A stretch of DNA of 64,000 nt from Limonium bicolor (Eukaryota > Streptophyta > Magnoliopsida > Caryophyllales > Plumbaginaceae). The stretch is taken from positions 187,444,925 to 187,508,924 of the forward strand of contig CM041782.1 of the NCBI GenBank assembly GCA_023374045.1. Reading direction: 5' to 3'. This document shows, piece after piece, positions 44,351-55,660 of the stretch (position 1 is the first letter of the stretch; each line of letters starts with the position of its first letter). Position numbers and translations under genes: made by a program. The notes beneath the pieces were generated by a model. It searched no databases and was not told the DNA's origin. It was given only the letters and a program-made list of their open reading frames with translations.

Positions 44351-44742
44351 GGGAAAATTCACAATATACCCCTGTTTTCTTTCGTAATTCACAATATACC
44401 CCTGTGTATTTCGTAATTCAACTTTAAATATGCTTAAATGTTGTCCAAAATTGTTAAAACTTTACATGGATGATGCTAAAGTGTTATATTTTGTCCAATA
44501 TCAAATATGAAGTTTTTTAAGCTCACATGTGACCTGTGGGACCCAATGAACATGCTAGGTCACATGTGAGCTTAAAAAACTTCAAATTTGGATTTGGACC
44601 AAAGTATAACACTTTAGCATCGTCCATGTAAAGTTTCATCAATTTTGGACAATATTTAAGCATGATTAAAGTTGAATTACGAAATACACAGGGATATATT
44701 GTGAATTACGAAAGAAAACATAGGTATATCGTGAATTTTCCT
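44351..44742. mobile_element. Foldback MITE, Mutator-like (392 bp)
   Basis: The whole element is an inverted repeat: GGGAAAATTCAC... at the left, ...GTGAATTTTCCT at the right, with arms of roughly 180 bp meeting near 44540. The flanks AAAACCAAA (44342-44350) and GAAACCAAA (44743-44751) match at 8 of 9 bases. The 9-bp duplication and long terminal repeats point to a Mutator-type MITE. No coding capacity. It ends 257 bp before the splicing-factor start codon. Confidence 0.8.
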
Positions 44743-44922
44743 GAAACCAAACCCTCACAAAACCTTAGCCGAGGTTTTTCCGTGGGTTGAGACGTTGAGT
44801 ATCCAACATCCGGATGATGTGGCATGAGTGCCGTGATTCTCGAAGAACGACTTTTGAGTTCACCTTCGGTAACACTTTCTTCCCGTCTCTTTGTGTCGTG
44901 GGTTCTGATTTGCATGATGTGC

Positions 44923-44931
44923 AAACCCTAA
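44923..44931 (+). promoter_or_regulatory. Telo-box upstream of the RSZ gene
   Basis: AAACCCTAA lies 69 bp before the start codon. Such boxes are common in plant promoters or 5' leaders of RNA- and translation-related genes. A TTCCAG at 44951-44956 could end a 5'-leader intron (inference). Confidence 0.45.
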
Positions 44932-44999
44932 CTGCATTTACTTTTCTTGTTCCAGATTTCTTGTGATATTCTTTTGTCTAAAACCGATCGTGAGTGAAA

Positions 45000-45134
45000 A
45001 TGGCTCGAGTTTATGTCGGGAATTTGGATCCCCGTGTCTCCGAGCGTGAATTGCAGGACGAGTTTCGTATCTATGGTGTTCTTCGCAAGTATGGTTACTT
45101 AACCCCTCTCGCCATAATTTAGCAGAGCATCTTC

Positions 45135-45168
<34 letters not shown>

Positions 45169-46485
45169 TTATTATTATTATTTTTATTATTATTATTATT
45201 ATTAATTTGCTCTAAAAGATGAGTTCGTCACAGTGATTTTGTGTCTTTGTTCTGCTGTTATTGTTCGTCGGGTTGTTACGATTTCACGGTGTTGTTTTTG
45301 GCAATCGTGTGCTGCAGATAGGAGTGAAAATTATTGATATTGCTGTAAAGAGGGGTTAGTTCCTTCTTTATCGGGCAATATTCTTATAATTTCGATCGTA
45401 CTGATTGTCTGAATGCAGTGGCCTATGAATATGATGATTTGCTATCGGGATTAATGTTTGAGCCTAATGACTGAATGTGAATCTCAAGTATATCATTGCA
45501 AGAAAGTATCTGTGTTTCCCGGTCTTTAATTTCTTTTTTATTTGCTTTGCATTGATTAATACAGTGTTTGGGTAGCTCGAAGGCCACCCGGATATGCCTT
45601 CATTGAGTTTGATGATCGAAGGGATGCTATGGATGCTATTCGTGCCCTGTATGGTTTGTGTATCTTTTAACTACATCTGTGAATCATTTAGTCTCAAAAA
45701 GTATGTCCTTTGGCGGTTTCTTTTGGTGAAGTTTGAGAGCAGTCTTAATGAATGATTTGTTTGCAGGAAAGAATGGTTGGAGAGTGGAGCTGTCTCACAA
45801 TGGTAAGGGAGGCCGTGGAGGACGTGGTCGTGGTGGTAAGGAGTCAAAGTGCTATCAATATGGTGAACCTGGCCACTTTGCTCGAGAATGTAGATCAGGC
45901 ATTGGGTCACGTGGATTAGGCAGTGGACGTAGGCGAAGCCCTAGCCCCATTCATCGCCGAGGGAGTCCTAGCTATGGTCGAAGGTAGGTTTAAGAAGCTT
46001 ACGAATTTAGGGATGTCTTTTTCTGACTTTTCTTGTAGAAATGTGTGGTTTGGATTTGAATGTTGGTGGTTTGCTATGAGTTATCCACTTTATTGCTTTC
46101 TGTGGATAATTGGCTCTCTTTATTACTATATAAAAAGGAAAGTATTGCCATTTGATGCTATGAGTTATTCATTTTTGTTGCTTTTCCATTTGGAATATAC
46201 ACCTCTACTATCAGCAACAGTATAGAAGCATGCAAACTTCTACTTTGTTTTGTTCTGCTAGTGCTAGTGCTTCTCTTATAGTCATATGAGGTAGCCTGTA
46301 TGGTAATCCAGACATCATTTTTCTTTGTCTGCCTTGGTATGTCTAGGAGTTACAGCCCTTATGGAAGGAGATCTCCGATACGCCGACGCAGCGTATCTCC
46401 CCCTCCTTACAACCGCGGTCGCAGCCCCAGCCGGTCTCCTCCATATCGCTGTTCCCGCCGTGTTTCACCTTATGCCAATGTGTAA
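45000..46485 (+). CDS. RSZ21: RSZ-type SR splicing factor (RRM, zinc knuckle, RS tail)
   Basis: Four exons give 177 residues: 45000-45088, 45565-45653, 45767-45983 and 46347-46485, all with GT-AG introns of 476, 113 and 363 bp. The N-terminal RNA-recognition motif has RNP2 (VYVGNL) and RNP1 (PPGYAFIEF). A Gly/Arg-rich linker, a single zinc knuckle and an Arg/Ser-rich tail with SPSY, RRSP and SPPY repeats follow, ending SPYANV. This is the plan of plant RSZ21/RSZ22 (187 and 200 residues in Arabidopsis, from memory), nuclear proteins that bind pre-mRNA and help choose splice sites. Oddity: the knuckle reads [14 protein letters not shown]. The second Cys of the usual [14 protein letters not shown] is Tyr, so zinc binding may be weakened. 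The assignment is strong. RSZ21 versus a sister paralogue is less sure. Confidence 0.88.
45137..45204 (+). repeat. (ATT)n microsatellite in RSZ intron 1
   Basis: About 22 ATT units with two T-run interruptions, inside the first intron. Confidence 0.95.
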
Positions 46486-46623
46486 CTCTCTTTATTCCTC
46501 TGACCATTTAATCTGATTATGATTATTATTTCTGTTCTTTTTCGGTACTATATATACCGGTTTCTGAGTATAGGTAGTAGGCATAATTTGTTGGTGTCAT
46601 GGTTATTGGTCTGCATTTTATCT

Positions 46624-46629
46624 AATAAA
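46624..46629 (+). terminator. Possible polyadenylation signal of the RSZ gene
   Basis: AATAAA lies 139 bp after the stop codon in a T-rich stretch. Confidence 0.45.
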
Positions 46630-47812
46630 TTTTTATATTTCTAGTAGGGATTAAGGCGTGAGCTGATGTTGAAGAGGCTAATCAAAGGAACAGTGGTCAG
46701 AGTGTGAATCAAGGCCTTAGTGGATCTTAGTAGGGAATGTTGATGGAGCAAGTGGCTTGGTAATTATGTGCATATTGTGAATGATGAGAGTACACTACTA
46801 GAAAACTCTCTGCTTGTTAGTGACTTGGACAATTGGCTAGTAGGTTCAGAAACCTGGAAAGTTTGCGCAGCATTATCCTTCTCACTTTCCAGCCGCCTTC
46901 CCTCCAGCTCGCTGACATATGGAGGTCATATCTCTGCTTATATTGTTTAATTTATATTATGTAGTTGGCTTTGTGCTATATTATGCTAAAAGTGATATAT
47001 GTGTTTGTTTTGGCTAGAGGTTGTGCTGTGGGCCTGGCTTCGTCTCTTACTACTTACTACTGTTCATGGCTCTCTGTCATGTATGCATATTGTCATCATC
47101 AATGAGATCGTTATCGTCCCCATCTAAAGATTCATCATGATGGTGATCTTGTCCTTTTTTCTTCACCCTTCATCGCTGCTTAATCACCTTGAATAGTGCT
47201 GAACTTGCAAGTTATTTTCTTCGGCAAAATTGTCTTCTTCAAATGGGCAATTGGCATGAACACTTCCATCAGCTAGCAATCAAGTAGTGATTAGGTTGCT
47301 CGCTGGTAGTCCTATCAGAAGATGAGATCCTTGCTTGCATTTGTTACAGCTCTTCCCCCGTCAATGAAAGTCCTTTGAACAAAGTGACCAGCTGAGAATG
47401 AAAATTTAGGTCATCACTAGGATTAATATGGAAAAAGTACATCCTTCCATTCTTGGTAGGTGCACACTTGATGAAGTAGATTAGGTCATCATTAGGAATA
47501 AGATAGTGAAAGTTCTTCCTTCCACGCTTGATAGATGCACTCTTATGCAGGATTGAACACTGCTCGTTTTTGTCCCCTTGAGTGATGAACTTGCAGGCGA
47601 AGTTATTAGAATCTCGATTCTAGTGCAAATTCTACGATTCTGAATGGTTTCACTACAATTCTTATCGAATAGGTTTATGCATATGCTGTTTTGATTATGA
47701 TAACCATGCTTGCAGGAAAATTCACTTTGATAGATCAACTAATGAATCTAAACCTTCAAAGTGGGACCATGTCTTACAAACAATTATCTAAAGAATTGCG
47801 GCAACACTATGG
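46630..47812. other. Unassigned sequence downstream of RSZ
   Basis: No gene recognised. Two diverged copies of an approximately 75-bp segment (TTAGGTCATCA-TAGGA...TTCCTTCCA) are at about 47405-47470 and 47482-47548. Confidence 0.4.
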
Positions 47813-48344
47813 TACTCAGTGAGCATCCTAGGATTTAGGAGATTACAGTTAACCCTCTTGTGTTTATCATAATTACTGGTAATCACCTTAAGGTTAAGGT
47901 ATCTTTGACTATGAGCCCTAGAACTATATCTCTGTTAGCAGAAAGTCAACTACGTGTTAACCTATTACCTTAATCATATTAATAAGGTTATGCTGGACAA
48001 AAAATATTATTTAATCTGTATTGCTATTTTCCTAAAAATCTCAATCGTTCCTTGAAAATGCATCTAAAGTGAGATGAGAGAGAGTTAGATGATGTTGATT
48101 AAGTAGTTTTGTTGTCCAGCTTGACATTATTAATGTGATTAAGCTGATAGATCAACACATGGTTAACTTTTTAATCATTGAGTTATGATTTGAGGGTTCG
48201 TAGTCAAAGATACCTTAACCTTAAGGTGGTTACCAATAATTATGATAAACACGAGGGGGTTAACTGTAATATCCTAAATCCTCAAGGGGGTAAACACGAG
48301 GGGGTTAACTGTAATATCCTAAATTCTCAAGGGGGTTCTGAGTA
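47813..48344. mobile_element. Second foldback element (about 530 bp)
   Basis: Nearly the whole segment is an inverted repeat. The left arm TACTCAG...TTACAGTTAACCCTCTTGTG faces the right arm with CACGAGGGGGTTAACTGTAA...CTGAGTA. Inner parts (TAACCTATTACCTTAATC and GATTAAGCTGATAGATCAAC) also pair. The right arm carries a tandem duplication of about 47 bp (48247-48337). No convincing target duplication, so the family is open. Confidence 0.65.
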
Positions 48345-49743
48345 ATTTATCATTTCTTTTATTTTGCTCCACGTGGTATATGAGTTGGTCAAATGTAGCG
48401 TTCTTGAAACTTGGAATTTCTGTTTGGAGGCCCAACGTTTTTGTCCTAATGGCTTTTAGTCTGCTTGAAGGTGAGTATACTGGTGATTGAAAAATTCGAC
48501 GGTGCTCCCTTGTGCCTCCGGTGGGGTTAAGAAGGGGTAGTTCATTTGCTTCCGTAAATAAAGACTATTGACGAGTCAATGAAGTATCAAAAAGAGTCGG
48601 AAAAGGGGGATCTGGTTAGGAGGAGGTGAAGGCTCTATTTCAGGGAAAAGGATGTTTGTTTTAGTGAATTATGATAGAACCCAAGTATAGGGGACTCAAA
48701 AAGCAGTAGCCCATCTCCAATGGCTGGCATGTCACCTTAGCGGCTGCATTAGGAACCAAACAAGCAAGGTCCTATAGTAACATGGCACATAGATGGATAA
48801 TAGGTCCAATGAGCTTAAGACACCAAACACTTGCACATGTAGGAGGTGGCCTAAGCATCTCCCTTGACCGGTGACAACCTAGCCTTCTTCCAACCACTTT
48901 GGAGCATATTTGGTCCAATAGCAATCTAGCACATAAGGAGGGCAATAGGTCCAATAAGCTTAGGACACAAATTTATGAACTAAGGAGGAGATGCCCACCT
49001 ACACCCTTGTCTAGCAAGCTTTTGAGTTGTCATCTTCCTAGCGAGGACACAAGTTAAGCATTTAGGATGTTGACATGTGAGACTTGGATGGCACTAAGTT
49101 GCTTCACCAAGGAGGAAATTGACTCTGCCTTTTCTCCATCCTTTTATAAATTGACCAGCCCTCTCCTTCTTGCATACCATTCACTTCTAAACACATCTCA
49201 TATTGATTAAGAAAGAAATAAGGGAAGAAGATAAGAGAAAGCCTAGCCCTGTAGAGAGGTGCAACTGAGAACAAGGAGAAAGATGGTGGAGTTTCATCTT
49301 TGACAATATTCCTTTTTCTATTTAACTCTTAAAGCTTCTAAGATTTTCCCTAAGATGTTCTTCATCCATTCCTAGTGTTATTCTTGGCTGTAAGGCTTAA
49401 GGAAAGCTCAAGAAATTCACTCCATTCATATGTTACCTTTAGGTGCTCCAAAAGTATCCTTAGGTGCTCCTACTTCAGTCATGACAAAACTAAAGGTCTT
49501 CAGGAAGGGATTTCTTCACACTTTGTAAGGTTAGTTTAAAACATCATCCTATACAAATTTGTTGGTTTTAAAGGGGTTATATACTAGCAAATGGAAAATA
49601 AGTTCTTAAGGAAGAAAATGATAATTAAAGGTGTTAAAAGACCTATTCTACGTTGGTGAATTCAAGAGAAGTTTTATGGTTAATTATGAGATTAACAAGT
49701 AAACTGGTCTTGTAACTAATTTGCTCACTTGGTAGTTTATTAT
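48345..49743. other. Unassigned sequence, possibly a truncated LTR
   Basis: No gene recognised. A diverged duplication (TAGGTCCAAT(G/A)AGCTTA(A/G)GACAC) at about 48804 and 48950, and a TATA-like TTTTATAAATT near 49142, hint at a retroelement U3, but ends are not visible. Confidence 0.3.
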
Positions 49744-50164
49744 TGTAACACCCCGTCCTAATCCAATCGTGGTTATAGCAAACTTAACAACTTAATCCCA
49801 AACGTCGCAGCGGAACAAACTAACACCGGGACCTTGCCACGGTCTGATCAATAGAATATACCGAACCTTAAGTATTACAACGCTTATCCAAAAAGAATAT
49901 ACAAACTATCCAAATCATCCACCAACCGAGTTCATAGTATCTCGAGCAACAACATACCTACCATAAGTCTTAATATCAACAGACGGGTGCACAAGCACAA
50001 CCCGTACCCAAAATAAAAGCCCAACCTAAGTCTACCCGCCCCTACTCTCAGGGTGACTCTTCATGGGACGCTTACCTGCAAAATAAAAACAGCCCCCAAA
50101 GGGGGTCAGCAAGAATGCTGGTACGATCCTCTTGTGGCCCCCAAGCTAACGGGGCTACGACGAA
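49744..50164 (-). repeat. LTR piece H, cut by element F
   Basis: Starts tgtaacaccccgtcc, the reverse complement of the ...ggggtgttaca LTR end seen in D and E. Carries the acceptor-like block (50075-50123, minus strand) and a perfect ACGGGT/ACCCGT stem (49983-50006). The rest of H would lie beyond F and outside the window. Confidence 0.7.
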
Positions 50165-50394
50165 TGATAAGTGTGAAACATATAGGCTTTTTAGGGTTTA
50201 AATACCTTATAATTTGTAACAATTCAGGCAATGTTTCCCACTTATTATGTGTTTTTCCTAAAATTGATGCTTTGATAAGAATTGATGTATTATATATGTT
50301 AAATGCAGGAAAAACCCAGGAAATAAAGATTATACATCATAGGATTACAACACAACAAACGGGGAACAAATCAGGAGAAGAGACAAAATTGGTC

Positions 50395-50562
50395 TTGTCC
50401 GGATCAGTTTGGCCGGACACAAGCCGGACATCTCTTGTCCGGATCTGATTGGGCCGGACGCAAGCCGGACATGACATAAAATTTCAGATTCGAGAGTTCG
50501 CGTTTATAGATCTAGAATTCTAGTGTCACGTCCGGATCCGGACACAATCCGACACGATCCGG
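50395..50562. repeat. GTCCGG/CCGGAC cluster upstream of the F TATA box
   Basis: About ten TTGTCCGGATC, GCCGGACA and CGTCCGGATCCGGAC half-sites. A second cluster at 50968-51095 lies downstream of the TATA box. Both recur in the 3' LTR (61330-61505; 61905-62030). Confidence 0.8.
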
Positions 50563-50744
50563 ACGTCACACAGAATTGAAACATAAAAAATCCACGCACC
50601 GATATTAGCCTTTCGGCTAATTATCGAACAGACAGGCGGCGAATAAACGGGAGCGGCGCATTAATGAAGAAGACTCCAAGCTCAACCAAATTTTTCTCAC
50701 CAACTATACCAAACTCCCACTAATTTGTGTTTCCCTTCTAACCC

Positions 50745-50752
50745 TATATAAA
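50745..50752 (+). promoter_or_regulatory. TATA box of the F 5' LTR
   Basis: TATATAAA in CCCTATATAAACCCC. The 3' LTR has lost one base here (CCCTAATAAACCCC). Confidence 0.65.
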
Positions 50753-52011
50753 CCCCCCTTCTACCTTCATTCCAACTCGCACCAGACTTCACAGTCTTCC
50801 CTCCTCTCTAATCCTCTCACTCACCATACGCTTCATCTCCATTCATTCTTCTATCCCCTCCATAAACCTGCATAACTCATTCACGATTCAATCACAGTTC
50901 ATGCTATCTCACAAACACCTTCGTCAACCTCCGCTCATATCCAGTTTCAGTTTCGCGACATTTTAGCCTTGTCCGACCCTTGTCCGGATCCGGACAGGCT
51001 CATTCCACCCACGTCCGGATCACGTCCGACCCAGACAGATCCGGACATCTCACGTCCGGCTCTGTGTCCGACCCTACACAGCCGGACACCTCACAAATTC
51101 GCCCAAACTTTCCATTTTCGCCCCATTTCACCCAATTCACTCCATTATCACCGAGATCAACCTTCGAGCTAGCACGGAGCAAGGACAAAGGACGGAGCGA
51201 GCAAGAAGATCTTCGTAACAGATGATTTCTTCTAACTCTCTCTCATTTATGATTATAATTGCTATGTCTAGCTAAAAGGATTTACTCTAGGGGAAGGGAT
51301 GTTGTAATTAGTTAAACTCTGCATTATTTTGCTGCTTGCTGAGACAATTTGGATTGTTCAGGTTAATGCTTTTAAGTGCTTTTAATAAACGTTGCTAAGT
51401 TATTATAAGCCCTCGAATCATGTTATGATCAGACAAGGTGATTAGCATTGATGGTCCTATTAACCTGTTACCTGTGATAATGCAATCGGATAGATTACTT
51501 TAGTCACTAGGAGCTTTAGTCCGGATTGAACCAATCAGACTAGTAATTCTGAGCGATAAAACCATCTAGATATACTTGCTAGGTCTAGACTAGAACTACA
51601 TGCCCTGTCTAGATGAGCTATCTGGAATTATGACTTAATACAGAATAGATAATTGAGAATTACAAGCCGATCCAAGTCTCCACTTAAGCAGTAGAATATG
51701 CAGAACCTAGCTAGTGAAACAACTCCCTGAACCTAGAGTACCGTTCACACTCCCAAAACTATCACTTTACTTTATCTTCTATTTACCTGTTATTTATTTG
51801 CAACCCAAAACCACAAAAAAAACCCCCTTTCGAGTTAACCAATACCTAAGGCTAGACTTACTCATCGAGTCCCGTGGATTGACACCCCGGTCGCTTCTTT
51901 AATTACTATACTATTTCGACCGGGATTTTTGCAACCTGACGATATATCAAACTATTGAATTCTAGGATTATTTCTTAGTATTTAATATACCAAATATTAT
52001 CGTTTGCAAAA

Positions 52012-52029
52012 TGGCGCCGTTGCCGGGGA
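52012..52029 (+). other. Primer binding site of element F (tRNA-Asp type)
   Basis: TGGCGCCGTTGCCGGGGA lies 3 bases after the LTR end, the site typical of Athila elements. Confidence 0.9.
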
Positions 52030-52206
52030 CTTGACTTTGTCTAGTCCCTAGCCTTGCTTAATTGTTACTTTATCACAACACACTGTTTATAATCAATTGT
52101 TTTGTATATATTTTGATTTTAATTTATTTTTTGTGTGCCATTTTCATTACTTTAAAAACTCACTCATTTTGTTCCTTTTTCTCGGGCTGATTATAAGGCC
52201 TAGTGG

Positions 52207-53487
52207 ATGCGCAGAACGCGCTCAACTGGTCCCCCAGACACAAACTTCGATCCTGAAATCGAAAGAGTCTACCTCCAAGCTCTGAGAGCAAGAAGGCAGC
52301 TTAACTTCAACATGGCGGCAAATCATGACCAAATTGGAGGAGGTGCAGTGACTCAGTACACAATGGGAAGGATAAACAGACCACCAGCCACACCAAGACG
52401 AGGGCCAGTGGTTCTACCAATCTAACTGCAGAACTCTAGCCGATTGGCAAAAGGTAAAACCTTCTCACCAATCCAATGCAGTTAGAAATCACCCTGCAGT
52501 ACTTTTTCAGGTGCAGACCCATCAGATACATTGGACCATGTACATCGCTTTCTTGTACACTGGACTCTTGGTTTATCTCAAGGATGGAGGAGTACGCCAG
52601 ATTGAGCCTGTTCCAGCACAGCTTGTCAGGAGAAGAAGCCTCGAAATGGTTCCACAGACTACCGCCAGGCATCATTACCACCTGGGAGCAGATGATGGAC
52701 AAATTCTACGAGAAGTACATTCCCATCTCCCGGACACGACAAATGATTGCCGACCTGATGGCATTCAAACAGAAGGGTAATGAGACAGTCTGTGAGGCGT
52801 GGGACCGATTCAAGGAGCTACTCCGACAGTGTCCTCATCATGGTCAGGACTCACTTCACTAGCTCAGGGATTCTTCCAGGGGTTGAAAGACGAACACGAG
52901 GCGAGATAAGATCCGGCATAGGAGGAAACCTGCTAGCAAAAAGTGGGGAGGAGTTCATGGCAGCTATGGAGTCCTACTGAGGAGCTTCGTCAATGGAGCA
53001 GCAGTGGAGGACGAGTATTTCAATAGGTCAGAGTTCTTCCCGAGCTCCAGACCCAATGATGGAACAGCTAGCCGCTGAGCAAGCACAGATGAGGACCACG
53101 ATGGGAAGCATGGCGAAGATGCTCGAACAGCTCACCATGGGGCCAACCACCAGGCAATCCGCCAAGAAAATCTCTACAAACGAAGCTTGCTGCTCTCAAT
53201 GTGGGGATGCACACGACTATGAGGACTGCCCACAAGTAGCCGAGATAGGCCAAACCGAGGAGGCCAATGTAATAGGCCAGTTCAACAACAGGCAACCCTG
53301 GGTGCAGAATCAGCACCAAAATCTGAGGTATGGAAATCCTAACATGCACTTAATTCACATCAATTGCAGCCTCAGAGGAGCGAATCAGGGGGGACCACCC
53401 GGTTTTTCAAGGCCTCAATATAATCAATTCCGGCCACAGCAACCTCAAGCTCAGCAACCATCTTTGAGCTCAAACAATGCAAATTAA
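52207..53487 (+). pseudogene. Element F gag (broken)
   Basis: The N-terminal piece (MRRTRSTGPPDTNFDPEIER) ends at 52425 in a stop. The capsid-type domain continues in other frames (LSLFQHSLSGEEASKWFHRL, ITTWEQMMDKFYEKYIPISR, CEAWDRFKELLRQCPHHG), as in Athila Gag. From 52993 a Gln-rich piece carries the zinc motif CSQCGDAHDYEDCP (C-x2-C-x3-H-x4-C). At least three breaks. Gag would package element RNA. Confidence 0.85.
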
Positions 53488-54039
53488 AGGAGATGGTGGA
53501 TAAGCTGATGGCTTCTCAAGAACAGCAACGGTAATCAACCAGAAACTAGAGAACGCCATGGTGGAGATGCAAGGAACAATGAGTCAGTTGACTCAATTCC
53601 TCATGCAGCAGAGACCTTCTGGATCATTGCCTTCCCAACCAGAAACCAATCCAAAAGAGCAGTTGAAGGCAGTGTCGGTCTCAGACGAAGACTGCGAGGA
53701 TTCTGAAGCAGCAGCAGTTACCCTGAGAAGTGGGAGGAATTTAAAAGACCAAGTGGCAGGAAGCCGTACTGATGAAGAGACCGAGCCTCTTTCTAACACC
53801 GCCGGTGCACCATCAGGGCATCCCGCCCCTCCTGAGGTAGTTTCTGAGGAGACCCAGGCTCCTATTCCTTCTTCCTCTCTTTCTACTGCTGTTAAAAATA
53901 AAAAGGGGAAAATATCTGCAAAGGAACTTCCATTTCCAAACCGACTCAAAGAGCGAGAGCTCGATGACAATTTGGAAGATTTTTAGATGTTTTTAGAAAG
54001 CTGACTATTAATATCCCTCTTATTGATGCGATTAAGCAG
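53488..54039 (+). pseudogene. Element F gag-protease linker (broken)
   Basis: Contains NPKEQLKAVSV, VTLRSGRNL and KELPFPNRLKERELDDN, linker motifs usual between Athila gag and protease. It ends in a stop near 53986 before the protease piece. Confidence 0.7.
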
Positions 54040-54525
54040 ATGCCGAATTATGCTAAATTTGTAAAGGATCTGATTTCGAATAAGAGGAAATATAAAGAGA
54101 AGGACACCATCCAGCTGACCGAAACTTGTTCAGCAGCTCTCCGACAGATGCTGCCTCCAAAGCGTGGTGATCCTGGTCAGCCCATCATCCCCTGTTCAAT
54201 TGGAGACATGGATTGCGGATACGGTCTCTGCGATCTAGGAGCGAGCATCAACCTGATGCCATACACCATGTTTAAAAAGCTTCATGCAGGTGAGCTCGTT
54301 CCCATTCATTTCAGACTCCAGTTGGCTGATAGATCATCGATCACACCCAGAGGTATGGTTGAAAATGTAGTTGTTAGTGTGGGTAAGTTTTTCTTCCCCG
54401 CTGATTTTGTGATCCTTGACATGGATGAAGATGTTGAGGTACCTCTGATTCTAGGTAGACCTTTCCTCAGAACTGCAAAGACTGTTATTGATGTTGACAA
54501 GGGAAGATACCTTGAAATTCCATGA
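54040..54525 (+). pseudogene. Element F aspartic protease (open piece)
   Basis: 161 codons open in one frame, from MPNYAKFVKDLISNKRKYK to VDKGRYLEIP. The active site is CDLGASINLMP, the DLGAS form used by Athila, and LILGRPFLRTA closes the fold. It would process the polyprotein. This is the best kept part of F, but it is not joined to an open gag or RT frame. Confidence 0.87.
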
Positions 54526-54661
54526 TGAAGAATTAAGCTTTGACATAAATAAGATTATGCGGAAAAACACTTCTTCTCAAGCTGTTTTCTCTGCTGATTT
54601 ACTTGATAATTCTTATGATCTTGATGATGACTACACCTATAGGAGTACTGATTTTTGATTC

Positions 54662-55660
54662 TTGTTTAAGTTTTCTGATACTTTAGAACAGGTAATAAGT
54701 CGATCCATTGAGGATGACAAAGACAGTCTTGAGATGGCCTCGGTCGTCCAGCAGCTGAATCACGGGAAATCATACTTTCGTTCCTCCTCTCCTCCTGTGG
54801 AAAAGTTGGAACGATCCATCCAAAGACCCATACCTTCAATAGAGAAGCCTCCTACCTTGGAACTTAAATCTCTCCCCTCCCATCTCAAATATGTTTTCTT
54901 GGCAGAGGGTAACACCCTGCCTGTTATTATCTCTGCATCTTTGTCTATTTTGCAGGAATCTAGACTTCTGGAGGTGCTAAAGAAACATAAGAGTGCCATG
55001 GGATGGACAGTTGCTGACATCAAGGGGATTAATCCAGGTTTCTGCACACACGGATTCATATGGAGGAAATTACAAGGCAGTGAGACAGCCTCAGAGAAGG
55101 TTGAATCCAAATCTAAAGGAGGTGGTCAAGGCCGAGGTACTAAAGCTTCTTGATGCAGGTATTATCTACCCTATTTCTGACAGCCAGTGGGTATCTCCAG
55201 TCCAGGTTGTTCCAAAGAAAGGGGGGATAGTTGCAGTGCCAAATGAGAAAGGTGAATTGGTACCCCAGAGGCAAACCACAGGTTGGAGGATGTGCATCGA
55301 TTACGGCGCTTGAATGAGGCCACAAGGAAGGACCATTTCCCACTACCATTTATTGATCAAATGTTGGAGCGGTTAGCAGGGAAAGAGTTCTACTGCTTCC
55401 TTGATGGGTACAGCGGTTATTTCCAGATTCCCATTGCACCAGAAGATCAGGAGAAGACTACCTTCACCTGTCCTTATGGTACTTTTGCTTACAGGAGGAT
55501 GCCCTTTGGTCTCTGCAATGCTCCAGCCACATTTCAGAGATGTATGATGGCTATTTTTAATGAATTTATTGAGAAAAGTATTGAAGTGTTCATGGACGAC
55601 TTCTCTGTCTATGGACAAAGCTTTGATTTGTGGAGCAATTAGACCAGATTTTGGCTCGCT
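54662..55660 (+). pseudogene. Element F reverse transcriptase (broken)
   Basis: The pre-RT region (SLPSHLKYVFLAEGNTLPVI, GWTVADIKGINPGFCTH) runs into RT with IIYPISDSQWVSPVQVVPKK, GWRMCIDY and, after a frameshift near 55310, RLNEATRKDHFPLPFIDQML, MPFGLCNAPATFQRCMM and the catalytic EVFMDDFSVYG near 55590. FMDD is intact. Two or three frame changes split the domain. Confidence 0.88.

Larger units (their letters stand above)
50165..52008 (+). repeat. 5' LTR of element F (1844 bp)
   Basis: Starts tgataagtgtg and ends ...cgtttgca. It matches the truncated 3' LTR. Many differences are 1-2-base indels. TATA box at 50745-50752. GTCCGG clusters at 50395-50562 and 50968-51095. Confidence 0.93.

Noticed and set aside
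45000..46485. RSZ locus as a processed pseudogene
   Set aside because: Three introns with proper GT-AG sites interrupt one continuous 178-codon frame, so it is an ordinary gene structure.
48345..49743. Complete LTR upstream of H
   Set aside because: Only a TATA-like box and a diverged duplication are visible. No TG...CA ends or target duplication.
52993..53487. Independent host CCHC zinc-finger gene
   Set aside because: Its place between the capsid domain and the protease shows that it is the Athila gag zinc region.
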